A stretch of 30,640 nt of DNA from a virus: positions 1 through 30,640 of IMG/VR virus record IMGVR_UViG_3300046689_000136. One strand, written 5' to 3'. The position numbers were made by a program, and so were the translations under genes. Each line of letters begins with the position of its first letter. The first letter of the stretch is position 1. The notes under the pieces were generated by a model. That model saw only the letters and a program-made list of their open reading frames with translations, was not told the origin of the DNA and did not search any database. Positions 1 to 5,816 of the stretch are shown piece after piece.

Positions 1-2
1 TC

Positions 3-161
3 AACGTGGAGCTTCCGGTTAGCAACACGGCGACCGCGGAGCAGATTGAGTGCGAGATCAGCGACTGTCTGTGCTTGGCTCTCGACGACGTGTCCGCTAC
101 CGACAACGTCCCCGCCCTTGCCGCGAGTAAGTGGTGCATCCCGCTCGCAGAGGAGGTCTAG
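3..161 (+). CDS. 3' end of an unidentified phage protein (truncated by window edge)
   Basis: An open frame runs from the window edge to a TAG at 159-161 and has no start codon inside the window that would make a sensible gene. The visible 52 residues are acidic and end in KWCIPLAEEV. A strong GAGGAGG lies over its last codons and serves the next gene, which begins 3 bases after the stop. This spacing argues that the frame is a real upstream member of the same + strand operon. I do not recognise a family, and the true start lies outside the window. Confidence 0.55.
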   Translation, partial: NVELPVSNTATAEQIECEISDCLCLALDDVSATDNVPALAASKWCIPLAEEV

Positions 162-164
162 GTC

Positions 165-356
165 ATGCCGATTTTTATCGAAGACCGCAAACTGAATCTG
201 CCCGAAGAGATCCCGGTCGCACGCGAGGCGTTCGGAGTTCCGGCGGACGAGTGCTTCGGCTGCTTCATCGGTGATTGTGATCCCGAACTGCACGACCGCC
301 CGTCCTCCTGTGAATACGTAGGCGGCTACGTCTACACCTTGGAGATGTCGTCGTGA
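165..356 (+). CDS. Small acidic hypothetical protein, 63 aa
   Basis: The ATG lies about 8 bases after a GAGGAGG Shine-Dalgarno sequence. The protein is acidic and holds four cysteines (two in the segment ECFGCFIGDCD, one later in SSCEY), so a metal-binding knuckle or disulfide is possible but not demonstrated. It ends in a GTGA overlap with the next gene, so the two are probably translated together. It is one of four compact + strand genes facing the long minus-strand array. No family recognised; the coding call rests on spacing, RBS and overlap. Confidence 0.6.
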   Translation: MPIFIEDRKLNLPEEIPVAREAFGVPADECFGCFIGDCDPELHDRPSSCEYVGGYVYTLEMSS

Positions 357-535
357 GCGCCGAGAAGAAGCAGGCTCTCCGCTGGGTGAAGAGGTCGTCC
401 GACAAGGCGAAGGTTGCCGCTGCCAACCGGGACGACATGATCCGTGACGCGCTAGAGTTCTGCTCGCTGCGTGAGGTTGGAGAGGCAGCGGGACTGTCGC
501 CAGCGAGGATCCACCAGATCCGTCATGGCCGCTGA
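353..535 (+). CDS. Small helix-turn-helix DNA-binding protein, 60 aa
   Basis: The protein starts at GTG (353), sharing GTGA with the stop of the preceding gene. The basic N-terminal half (residues 1-27) is rich in K and R. Residues 38-57 read as a compact helix-turn-helix of the sigma-70 region 4 type: SLREVGEAAGLSP followed by ARIHQIRHGR. The first helix carries the usual small residues and the second is basic. It probably binds DNA as a small regulator, perhaps of the convergent operons. It has no ligand-binding or oligomerisation domain. The function as a transcription regulator is inferred from the fold only. Confidence 0.7.
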   Translation: MSAEKKQALRWVKRSSDKAKVAAANRDDMIRDALEFCSLREVGEAAGLSPARIHQIRHGR

Positions 536-755
536 GTATCGCCCCATCCGCACCGCCGAGGATGTCACCGCGGCGCACATCGAAACTGCTGCCGATTGTC
601 GTGAGGGACTCTACGGCGGCGAAAAGCTCTCTTGGCTGGAGGTAATCGACCGAGTCGAGGCGAGTGACGAGGACTGGGGCAGCGACATGACCAGTCCGGC
701 CATCAAGCACTTGCAACGCGAGGTTAGGAGGGTTCTGAGCGAACGCCAATGCTGA
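525..755 (+). CDS. Hypothetical protein, 76 aa
   Basis: I chose the ATG at 525, inside the last codons of the HTH gene (11-base overlap). An upstream GTG at 471 in the same frame would add residues that merely shadow the HTH gene. The product is acidic in the middle and has a basic C-terminal helix (KHLQREVRRVLSERQC). The segment KLSWLEVIDRVE looks helical. It is the last + strand gene: its stop lies only five bases from the stop of the first minus-strand gene, so the two transcription units converge tail to tail. Family unknown. Confidence 0.6.
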   Translation: MAAEYRPIRTAEDVTAAHIETAADCREGLYGGEKLSWLEVIDRVEASDEDWGSDMTSPAIKHLQREVRRVLSERQC

Positions 756-760
756 CCTTC

Positions 761-1147
761 TCACGACGTAGCGCCATCAAGGGCGGCGAGCGCGGCACGA
801 TTGCGCTCCCGCCCTTTCTCTACCTTCGCGAGCGCCTCGCCCATCTCGCGCTCATGGCGGACGCGGCGAGCCTCAGCTGTGTCGACGGCCATCTGCGCCT
901 CCTCGCCGACGGTCCGCAGTTCCCTCCTCTTGATCCTGCTGCCCCTGGTGCGCGGTCGACGGATCAGCGCCTCGGGATGCTTCTCGCGTCGGTGCTCGAG
1001 CGCAGCCTCGCGCCCTTCGAGCGCTGTCCCTTTGAACTTCCAGCGGCAGAAGAAGCAGGAACTCGTCGTGATCTGTCCGTCCAGCCACGCCTGGTGGGCG
1101 AGGCGCATCGCCTCGGAGGTTTGCTGCGGGACCGGATGCTTTGTCAC
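761..1147 (-). CDS. C2H2-type zinc-binding small protein with basic helix, 128 aa
   Basis: The protein starts at GTG (1145-1147) five bases after GAGGATCTG. Residues 31-57 hold a C-x2-C pair (C31, C34) followed by H52 and H57 in the segment EHRREKHPEA, a spacing like a C2H2 finger. Residues 60-120 are very rich in R, E and A and should form a long charged helix. Such proteins are common accessory products of actinobacterial phages and may bind nucleic acid; that role is inference. It is the last gene of the minus-strand operon and converges with the + strand operon. Confidence 0.72.
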   Translation of the reverse strand: MTKHPVPQQTSEAMRLAHQAWLDGQITTSSCFFCRWKFKGTALEGREAALEHRREKHPEALIRRPRTRGSRIKRRELRTVGEEAQMAVDTAEARRVRHEREMGEALAKVEKGRERNRAALAALDGATS

Positions 1148-1166
1148 CAGATCCTCGCCGGCCCCG

Positions 1167-1628
1167 TCAGCGGTAACCCAAGCAGGGTGGTGATGTGCGA
1201 GGCCATTGTTGCTCCAACCAGCCGACCGAGTAGCCGTTGGCCCGGTACTGCGTCTCCGCGTCCGCGTACACCTCTGAGATCGGGACGGTGTTCCAGTCCG
1301 AGATCGGATACCCGGCCCAGCCTCTGGTCATTTGGAGCGGCCCGGAGTAGGTGCCTGAGGGGTCCCACCCGTTACCTTCGCCGCCGTGTATGCAGTTCCA
1401 CAGGGCTGTGTGGATGGATGATGTGAGATGGGTCGATGCGTTTGCCGTTTGTGTCGACGTAGGCGCTCCCGTAGATCCATAGGTCGTTTCTGAGGTCGCC
1501 AAAGTCTCCTGAACGTATACGGATTGCGCGCGCTGCTTCTTCCGTTTGACTACTGCAAGCCGCTTCGAGGCCGACACGTACAACAAACGGCGTCGATCCC
1601 TGCGTATCGCGTGCCGGCGGATCTTCAT
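1167..1628 (-). CDS. Transglycosylase / Rpf-like peptidoglycan hydrolase
   Basis: The C-terminal 80 residues have the lysozyme-like transglycosylase pattern seen in resuscitation-promoting factors. HTALWNCIHGGEG carries the candidate catalytic glutamate (E84 from the ATG at 1628), then SGTYSGPLQMTRGW, then YADAETQYRANGYSVGWLEQQW, and a final cysteine that can pair with the first. The ATG used here leaves an arginine-rich N-terminus. The same frame continues upstream without a stop for about 60 more codons and encodes a hydrophobic stretch (LTAVTVLAATSTIALTA) that looks like a membrane anchor or signal. That extension has no ATG, GTG or TTG; an ATC at 1749-1751 sits 8 bases after AAGGAG. The enzyme probably cuts peptidoglycan during entry or lysis. 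Confidence 0.75.
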   Translation of the reverse strand: MKIRRHAIRRDRRRLLYVSASKRLAVVKRKKQRAQSVYVQETLATSETTYGSTGAPTSTQTANASTHLTSSIHTALWNCIHGGEGNGWDPSGTYSGPLQMTRGWAGYPISDWNTVPISEVYADAETQYRANGYSVGWLEQQWPRTSPPCLGYR

Positions 1629-1732
1629 GTCCGCCCGGATCGTGTAGTGATGCCTGACCGCCGGCAGGCGTGGGTGTTTCTTGTGTGCGGTGAGTGCGAT
1701 CGTGCTGGTGGCTGCTAGGACAGTTACGGCTG

Positions 1733-1894
1733 TTAGCGTCCATCTGACGATCTCTCCGTCTCCTTGTGAGGGGTCGGGTCCTCGGGGTCACGGCCCCGGC
1801 GTGCGTCGATCCGTCTCCAGTGTTCACGATCGATCATGTCGTTGAGGACGCGGCGGTGATGCCGGCGTAATCTCCATGCTCGTAGGCCGCTCAT
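1733..1894 (-). CDS. Basic microprotein, 53 aa
   Basis: The ATG at 1892-1894 overlaps the TGA of the preceding gene (ATGA) and follows GAGCGAGGACAC, a repeated gene-boundary sequence whose GAGGA acts as Shine-Dalgarno. The product is highly basic, with a cluster RLRRHHRRVL near the N-terminus followed by an acidic/basic tail. It has no membrane segment and no recognisable domain. The C-terminal codons overlap the region where the transglycosylase is expected to begin. Function unknown; nucleic-acid binding is possible from charge alone. Confidence 0.5.
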   Translation of the reverse strand: MSGLRAWRLRRHHRRVLNDMIDREHWRRIDARRGRDPEDPTPHKETERSSDGR

Positions 1895-2088
1895 GTGTCC
1901 TCGCTCGGCGTACCAGCAGCAAGCGCAGCTATCCCCATCGTGTGAGCGGCGCGACGCAGGGCCGAGTACGTCTCCTCGTCGTCTCTTACCGATGCCTCTG
2001 CGAAGCGCGTAGCGGTATCGGCAGCGAGCGCCAATTGTCTCGGCGTCGGCATCCTCGGGCGCTCGCGTTCGGTACGTTCCGGGTTCAT
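1891..2088 (-). CDS. Small hypothetical protein, 65 aa
   Basis: The ATG at 2086-2088 overlaps the TGA of the previous gene. The protein is a mixed helix-rich sequence (ALAADTATRFAEASVRDDEE, then ALRRAAHTMGIAALAA) and ends in GTPSEDT. The last seven residues are encoded by the 20-bp repeat that also closes the next gene upstream. The two coils could form a small helical bundle. Family unknown. The coding call rests on stop-start overlaps at both ends and alanine-rich helical composition. Confidence 0.55.
   Translation of the reverse strand: MNPERTERERPRMPTPRQLALAADTATRFAEASVRDDEETYSALRRAAHTMGIAALAAGTPSEDT
1895..1914 (-). repeat. Copy 1 of a 20-bp gene-boundary repeat
   Basis: On the minus strand GGTACGCCGAGCGAGGACAC encodes the GTPSEDT end of one microprotein, and its GAGGA serves as ribosome site for the next. 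The same 20 bases recur at 2092-2111. Confidence 0.8.
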
Positions 2089-2237
2089 CCGGTGTCCTCG
2101 CTCGGCGTACCGCGCATAAGGGCCGTGAGCCAGACAAGCAGTGGATCAACACGGCGTCGAGGCATGGAAATCACGACGCGGTCCGCCTTCATGAGCCGTA
2201 CGATCTCTCGCTGCCACGGAAGCAAGAGTGCGCTCAT
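2085..2237 (-). CDS. Microprotein resembling the N-terminus of a helicase/terminase, 50 aa
   Basis: I chose the ATG at 2235-2237 because it directly follows GAGCGAGGACAC; a longer in-frame start would overlap the upstream microgene. The sequence LLLPWQREIVRLMKADRVVISMPRRR resembles the adenine-motif/Walker A approach of phage terminases and helicases (P-x-Q ... v-i-s-x-P-R-R), but the expected GK[ST] never follows. The protein ends with GTPSEDTG from the repeated boundary sequence. It may be a remnant of an ATPase or simply a coincidental match. Confidence 0.5.
   Translation of the reverse strand: MSALLLPWQREIVRLMKADRVVISMPRRRVDPLLVWLTALMRGTPSEDTG
2092..2111 (-). repeat. Copy 2 of the 20-bp gene-boundary repeat
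   Basis: Identical to 1895-1914, again at a stop-start junction and again encoding GTPSEDT. A shorter 12-base match, GAGCGAGGACAC, lies at 2238-2249 before a third microgene. Confidence 0.8.
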
Positions 2238-2249
2238 GTGTCCTCGCTC
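2238..2249 (-). repeat. Partial copy of the gene-boundary repeat (ribosome site)
   Basis: GAGCGAGGACAC lies immediately before the ATG at 2235-2237. It shares the 3' twelve bases of the 20-bp repeat and also the following ATGAGC with copy 1. The 5' part (GGTACGCC) is missing. Confidence 0.65.
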
Positions 2250-2325
2250 ATGCGCCCTTCCTCCCCTGCGGGTCATGGCGTTCGCAGCCGGGAGTGATCG
2301 CGCCCTTGCGGCAGGTACAGGTCAC
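2248..2325 (-). CDS. Cysteine-rich microprotein, 25 aa
   Basis: A GTG at 2323-2325 overlaps the TGA of the preceding gene (GTGA). The 25-residue product starts VTCTCRKG and continues PGCERHDPQG, placing C3, C5, C16 and H19 as a possible zinc knuckle. Very short C-x-C ... C-x2-H proteins of this type occur widely in actinobacterial phages, often in early-gene clusters. The assignment depends on this spacing and on the overlap. It is too short to be sure. Confidence 0.45.
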   Translation of the reverse strand: MTCTCRKGAITPGCERHDPQGRKGA

Positions 2326-2429
2326 GTTAGAACCTCGATGAGCTTGACGACCCCGACGAAGACCATGCAGATGAAGGCAACGATGAAGAGCCAGACGCTG
2401 AGGGCGACGAGATCCCAACGCGGCATCAT
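2322..2429 (-). CDS. Single-pass membrane microprotein, 35 aa
   Basis: The ATG at 2427-2429 overlaps the TGA of the preceding gene; a second ATG follows immediately. After MMPRWD comes an uninterrupted hydrophobic helix of about 23 residues (LVALSVWLFIVAFICMVFV), then GVVKLIEVLT. This is a clear transmembrane segment with a short basic tail. It sits next to a second membrane microprotein, so the pair may act together at the host membrane, for example in superinfection control or lysis timing; that is inference. Confidence 0.6.
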   Translation of the reverse strand: MMPRWDLVALSVWLFIVAFICMVFVGVVKLIEVLT

Positions 2430-2572
2430 GACTGCCCAAGTTCGTGCCTGACCATGGGCGAGACGCTGAAGCAGACCAGGCCGGCGATGATCAGCCTCCA
2501 GTCATGCGACCAGAGTCCGAACAGGCAGCAGAGCGCCGCTTCTATGCGGAGGATCAGGAGGAGAGCGCTCAT
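2426..2572 (-). CDS. Membrane microprotein, 48 aa
   Basis: The ATG at 2570-2572 overlaps the TGA of the upstream gene, and the TGA overlaps the ATG of the downstream one. The product has two hydrophobic stretches: SALLLILRIEAALCCLFGLW (residues 2-21) and LIIAGLVCFSVS (about 27-38), separated by a short polar turn SHDWR. It could be a two-helix hairpin in the membrane. No family is recognised, and no enzyme motif is visible. Confidence 0.6.
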   Translation of the reverse strand: MSALLLILRIEAALCCLFGLWSHDWRLIIAGLVCFSVSPMVRHELGQS

Positions 2573-2805
2573 ATCAGGTCGACCTTCGCCTGGATCGTCT
2601 CCAGCGCGGCTCTCAGGTGTCCGCAGGACTCGCTGATCCGTTTCCGCATCGCGTTCATCTCCGGCCCCAAGTCAGGAGCAACTTTGAGCACGCTGTCGAC
2701 CATGTCGGACTGCTGCTCGAGCGCGTGCAGCACGGCCCCAACACGCTCCTGCGCCCTGGTGAGTCGTATCCCCTCAGCCAGGATCTCATCGGTCATCGTG
2801 CTCAT
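2569..2805 (-). CDS. Helical hypothetical protein, 78 aa
   Basis: I chose the ATG at 2803-2805, which follows GAAGGAGGATACGAC and overlaps the stop of the ATPase gene (ATGA). The sequence is almost entirely helical: TDEILAEGIRLTRAQERVGAV, then HALEQQSDMVDSVLKVAP, then MNAMRKRISESCGHLRAALETIQAK. Heptad-like spacing suggests a coiled coil. Its coupling to the ATPase suggests a partner role in DNA recombination or replication, but the sequence does not prove it. Confidence 0.65.
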   Translation of the reverse strand: MSTMTDEILAEGIRLTRAQERVGAVLHALEQQSDMVDSVLKVAPDLGPEMNAMRKRISESCGHLRAALETIQAKVDLI

Positions 2806-3737
2806 GTCGTATCCTCCTTCTCGGCCACGGCCTCGCGCATGCGTTCCACCTGCCGCTTCAACCATTCGCTGAAACCAGGGTTGGGCCTGCGACGGTCGAG
2901 GGCCTCTTCGGTCGTTTGGATCTTGTCAAGACGTTCGGCTAGAGCGAGGAGCTCCTCCTCGAGTTCCGCCGTCTCCACCGACTTCTGGCGCTTCTCCGAC
3001 GAGGTCAGCTTGGTGCCCCCGAGCGCCCATTCGGACATCGCCAGTCCGACGGTCGCGTCGAGCGTGCGGTCGAGCGGGACGAGCGGAGCGAGCGGTGCCG
3101 GCAGCTTGATCGGCTTCGGCAGTCCTGGCTTGTCGGCCATGAGTAGGAAGCTCGCGGTCAACTCGTACGGGAGGTTCTTCTCTGCGATCGGGATCCACCC
3201 GTCCAGTCCGGTCAGGCTCGCCTTCGGGATCACCTTCATCCGCCCCTGCGCGTCCGTCTCGATGTCGACCTTCGCCTCGGCGCGGAAGCAGAGGATGACG
3301 TGCGCCGATGTCTGGAGCAGACGCGTCACCATCCGCTTGTGCGCTTTCTTCGGTTCGATCCAAGCGGTGATGTTCTTCTTCTGGTCGGTGCCCATGATCT
3401 CGTCGTGCCAGTCGAGACACCCGCCGTCCCCGTACCATTCATGGCTGGCGCTGTCGACGACGATCACGGGATAGCCTGCCCCGTCGGCTGCGAGGATCGC
3501 GTCCGTGTAGGTGGAGGGCCGGAACGGTGCCCGGATGTCCGCCACGTCGAAGTCGAACTGGTCGGCGTATGTGGAGGCTCGGCCGTTCTCGGAGTCGATG
3601 ACGACGAACCGTGCGCCCTTGGCGATGCCTTTGGCTAGCTCGAGCGCGCTGTACGTTTTGCCGGATCCGGTGCCGCCGGCGAGGCCGAGCAGGAGCGGGA
3701 GACGCTCACGAACTGCTGGCCGGAAGGTGATGCTCAT
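2802..3737 (-). CDS. RecA-fold ATPase (Sak4-like / AAA_24 type), 311 aa
   Basis: The ATG at 3735-3737 overlaps the upstream gene's TGA. A Walker A motif GGTGSGKT is at residues 21-28, VIDSE at 46-50 follows the first RecA strand, and a Walker B-like VIVVDS lies at 92-96. The order matches the P-loop ATPases of phage recombination systems (Sak4 and the AAA_24 group). The segment HVILCFRAEAKVD (about 145-157) is the family's usual mid-domain strand. The C-terminal 60 residues (ETAELEEELLALAERLDKI) form a coiled coil. It probably loads on single-stranded DNA and drives annealing or repair with the RecE-like exonuclease encoded about 500 bases upstream in the same operon. Whether it is a true recombinase or a replication accessory ATPase is open. 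Confidence 0.82.
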   Translation of the reverse strand: MSITFRPAVRERLPLLLGLAGGTGSGKTYSALELAKGIAKGARFVVIDSENGRASTYADQFDFDVADIRAPFRPSTYTDAILAADGAGYPVIVVDSASHEWYGDGGCLDWHDEIMGTDQKKNITAWIEPKKAHKRMVTRLLQTSAHVILCFRAEAKVDIETDAQGRMKVIPKASLTGLDGWIPIAEKNLPYELTASFLLMADKPGLPKPIKLPAPLAPLVPLDRTLDATVGLAMSEWALGGTKLTSSEKRQKSVETAELEEELLALAERLDKIQTTEEALDRRRPNPGFSEWLKRQVERMREAVAEKEDTT

Positions 3738-3886
3738 GAGTGCCTCCGCTTGGCGATCTGCTCTGACACGAACCAGACGGCCATCACAGCGCCGAAGAGC
3801 AGGAGGCAGAATCGCACGCTGCCCCACGTTGCCTGAACTGCCAGCACCCAGACCGCGACCACTCCCGGTATGAAGACGCCGTTCAT
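3734..3886 (-). CDS. Membrane microprotein, 50 aa
   Basis: The ATG at 3884-3886 overlaps the stop of the preceding gene, and the TGA overlaps the ATG of the ATPase. The product has two hydrophobic stretches, VFIPGVVAVWVLAVQATW and RFCLLLFGAVMAVWFV, with a short polar link between them and a basic end (QIAKRRHS). This is a likely two-pass membrane protein with a cytoplasmic tail. No family recognised. Its position inside the recombination operon does not by itself reveal its job. Confidence 0.6.
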   Translation of the reverse strand: MNGVFIPGVVAVWVLAVQATWGSVRFCLLLFGAVMAVWFVSEQIAKRRHS

Positions 3887-4089
3887 GTCAGTCCTCTCAT
3901 GGTCTTCTGGACGCGCTCGAGTATCTCGGCGTCACGGCGTTGCATCGACCGCAGGACATCGAGCTTCTTCGCGGAAGCCTTTTCGTCTTCGCCAGCTTTG
4001 ATCAGGTCTTTCCGCTTGGCGATGAAGTCGAGTAGGTGCCCCTCTTCAAAGCGGCGCTCGAGCAGCTTGCGGTGCTTGCCGTAGCTCAT
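3883..4089 (-). CDS. Charged helical protein, 68 aa
   Basis: The gene starts at ATG 4087-4089 and overlaps both neighbours by four bases. The product is rich in K, R and E: HRKLLERRFEEGHLLDFIAKRKD, then KASAKKLDVLRSMQRRDAEILE. This should form one or two long amphipathic helices. It lies between the exonuclease-linked gene and the ATPase, so it may be a structural partner in DNA metabolism. No catalytic motif is visible. Confidence 0.65.
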   Translation of the reverse strand: MSYGKHRKLLERRFEEGHLLDFIAKRKDLIKAGEDEKASAKKLDVLRSMQRRDAEILERVQKTMRGLT

Positions 4090-4229
4090 GTCTTCTCCTC
4101 GGTCACGCGTATGGGTGGCCCCCAGGTGCCGTAGGTGTCGTCGCGCAAGGCGACAAACATGCTCCCGTCCGGCCAGATCGTGACAAGGATCTTGCGGTTC
4201 TCGCTGACCCAGATCCGCGTGGTCGGCAA
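4086..4229 (-). CDS. Small hypothetical protein, 47 aa (TTG start)
   Basis: The only sensible initiation codon after the exonuclease stop is TTG at 4227-4229. Further upstream the frame only shadows the exonuclease. The product (PTTRIWVSENRKILVTIWPDGS, then FVALRDDTYGTWGPP) alternates hydrophobic and polar residues like a small beta-sheet protein and ends with VTEEKT. A GAGGA lies about 13 bases upstream. The stop overlaps the next ATG. The start is uncertain, but the composition looks coding. Confidence 0.5.
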   Translation of the reverse strand: MPTTRIWVSENRKILVTIWPDGSMFVALRDDTYGTWGPPIRVTEEKT

Positions 4230-4230
4230 C

Positions 4231-5094
4231 TCAAACCACGTCCTCGGAGGAGCGCTCCAGCCAGCGCGTCTCCTCCCAAGTCGGGACTTCGATCGACGCA
4301 AGCTCCGTGGGGTATCCGGGCCAGAAGTCGCGCTCGAGGCAGGTGGCCCAGAGAGCAAGAGCCTTCTCAACCTTGTCCTCTGCCAGCGCAAGAGCGGACG
4401 GAGCAAGACCCACAACGGAGAACTCGTATGGCGGGTACGTCTCTTGGACGACATACCTGAAAGAGGGTCTGACGCCCGTGATCCTTTCCACTCCTCGCAT
4501 GTAGAACGCGACCTGAACGTCGGCCCCGATGCCGTACATGGTCCTCTCCCACTTGCGGGGGTCGGCGCTCGCGCTCGTCGTCTTGTAGTCGTCGATGGCG
4601 CTGTAGTCGTCGTGCAGCCAGTCGAGTCGTGCGCGGCAGATGACGTCGTGGTCGTCCTTCCAGACGAGCGTCACCTCGGCCTTGCCGTCACAGAAGAGGG
4701 GCGGCTCGATGTTGAGTTCTGCGATCTGCGCGATCGTGTGATCAACCATCGTCCTGACGCTTTCGGCCTGCTCGACGAGGAGCGGGATCTTGCCGAGCGC
4801 TCGCTGCTCTTCGCGGTACTCCTTGGCCTCCTTGGTGCGCCAGTCGCTGCCGATGAAGGTCGCGATCGAGTCGTCACCCTCAAGGAAGAGCTTGTGCGCG
4901 GCGGTGCCCAGATCGAACCTGCTCTCGTCTTTGCGTTCCAGATCGGGATTGAGCTTCGGGTGTGCTGCGCGCGCGTGTGCCGGCGAGCGCCCGATCAGGA
5001 TGTTGGCGATGCTGGCGCTCAGGGTGGGCGTGTCTCCGCAGTCGTCGGCGTGGTACTCCTCTGCCCCGTTGAGGCTGATGCCGGGGGCAATCAT
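4231..5094 (-). CDS. RecE-like PD-(D/E)XK exonuclease, 287 aa
   Basis: The pattern is that of the YqaJ/RecE-type phage exonucleases (DUF3799/PDDEXK group). GTAAHKLFLEG places a conserved histidine at residue 67, AEVTLVW gives E140, and RARLDWL gives D158. IDDYKTT carries the catalytic lysine K171. RTMYGIGADVQVAFYMRGV (about 185-203) is the family's usual downstream helix with glutamine. Enzymes of this group digest one strand of double-stranded DNA ends to leave single strands for annealing. It shares an operon with the RecA-fold ATPase, forming a phage recombination pair. The length is normal and all key residues are present. Confidence 0.85.
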   Translation of the reverse strand: MIAPGISLNGAEEYHADDCGDTPTLSASIANILIGRSPAHARAAHPKLNPDLERKDESRFDLGTAAHKLFLEGDDSIATFIGSDWRTKEAKEYREEQRALGKIPLLVEQAESVRTMVDHTIAQIAELNIEPPLFCDGKAEVTLVWKDDHDVICRARLDWLHDDYSAIDDYKTTSASADPRKWERTMYGIGADVQVAFYMRGVERITGVRPSFRYVVQETYPPYEFSVVGLAPSALALAEDKVEKALALWATCLERDFWPGYPTELASIEVPTWEETRWLERSSEDVV

Positions 5095-5348
5095 CAGACC
5101 CTCTCGTCCTGAATCTCCGCAACGAGTTCCACAGCCTGCGGGTGGGACATCTGGATCTCATATTCGACGAGCAGCGGATCGCGGCTCTTCGTCACGGGAC
5201 TCTTGCTGCCCGGACAGCGCGCGGCCAGCGCGGCGTCCGTCGTGTAGGCCCAGGCGATCGTGTGCGAGACGTTGATGAAACTGAAACGGCATTCGCGGAT
5301 CGCCGCCAGCTGATCGGGGATGAGAGGCTCAACTGCGACTTCGCTCAC
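5094..5348 (-). CDS. Hypothetical protein, 84 aa
   Basis: The GTG at 5346-5348 shares GTGA with the stop of the upstream gene. The product begins VSEVAVEPLIPDQLAAIREC and contains a central FSFINVSHTIAWAYTTDAAL and a C-terminal helix HPQAVELVAEIQDERV. Its stop overlaps the exonuclease ATG in a TGATG arrangement, so the two are likely co-translated. It may assist or regulate the nuclease; that is inferred from coupling only. No family recognised. Confidence 0.6.
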   Translation of the reverse strand: MSEVAVEPLIPDQLAAIRECRFSFINVSHTIAWAYTTDAALAARCPGSKSPVTKSRDPLLVEYEIQMSHPQAVELVAEIQDERV

Positions 5349-5623
5349 TTGAAGATGTCCTTCCATACCACGGGTGGGTAGAGGGGGATGACCACGTTCT
5401 TGAAGTCGGGCAGGCTCGAGTTGTCGTGCTTGCCGCACTCGACGAGCGCCTCCTCCGGCGAGCCGAACGGCCCGTAGGCTCCGACGATCCCGTCCGTCTC
5501 TTCGCTCACCTCGAGCGAGGTGTCGTAGCACATGACGAGCCACGCCATGGCCTCGCGGCGCTGGAAGTTGAAGTGCGCGATCTCCAGGTCGATGAGCAGC
5601 TTCTGTGCGATGCGCTCATCCAT
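5345..5623 (-). CDS. Hypothetical protein, 92 aa
   Basis: I chose the ATG at 5621-5623, near the upstream stop (8-base overlap). A longer in-frame start would only shadow the previous gene. The N-terminal half is helical (ERIAQKLLIDLEIAHFNFQRREA). The middle MAWLVMCYDTSLEVSEETDGI looks like a beta hairpin, followed by GSPEEALVECGKHDN and a proline-rich end IPLYPPVVWKDIF. The SPEEAL ... C segment resembles the small 'sheet then helix' proteins often found in early phage operons. Function unknown. Confidence 0.6.
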   Translation of the reverse strand: MDERIAQKLLIDLEIAHFNFQRREAMAWLVMCYDTSLEVSEETDGIVGAYGPFGSPEEALVECGKHDNSSLPDFKNVVIPLYPPVVWKDIFK

Positions 5624-5816
5624 GCGTAGGGCACTTTCGGCCAATGGGTATGACGCGCGTCTCGTTGAACCCCCGTCCGTAGTAAAGGCAGTTGCAGGAC
5701 TTGCCCTCAAAGACTGCGAGAGGAATTCCGCGCTCGGCCAGATTCACGTCGGCGTTGGCCTGCTGCCAGAAGATGTCCATGGCGTGTTCGATCGCCTCCA
5801 CGTTTTCTTCAGGCAT
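5616..5816 (-). CDS. Cysteine-containing small protein, 66 aa
   Basis: Starts at ATG 5814-5816, 8 bases inside the previous gene's end. The N-terminus is a helix with acidic character (EENVEAIEHAMDIFWQQ). The C-terminal half carries C42 and C44 in GKSCNCLYYGRG and a later C in GRKCPTHG. The C-x-C ... C-x3-H order suggests metal binding. No defined domain is recognised, and it is one of the tightly packed small genes downstream of the promoter at 6309. Confidence 0.58.
   Translation of the reverse strand: MPEENVEAIEHAMDIFWQQANADVNLAERGIPLAVFEGKSCNCLYYGRGFNETRVIPIGRKCPTHG

Noticed and set aside
749-1426. A 225-codon + strand open frame opposite the zinc-finger-like and transglycosylase genes
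   Set aside because: Low-quality arginine/proline/serine-rich sequence typical of GC-rich antisense frames; both minus-strand genes have clear motifs.
4135-5112. A 325-codon + strand frame opposite the exonuclease
   Set aside because: Antisense shadow: the minus strand has complete PD-(D/E)XK motifs and overlap structure, and the + frame has none.
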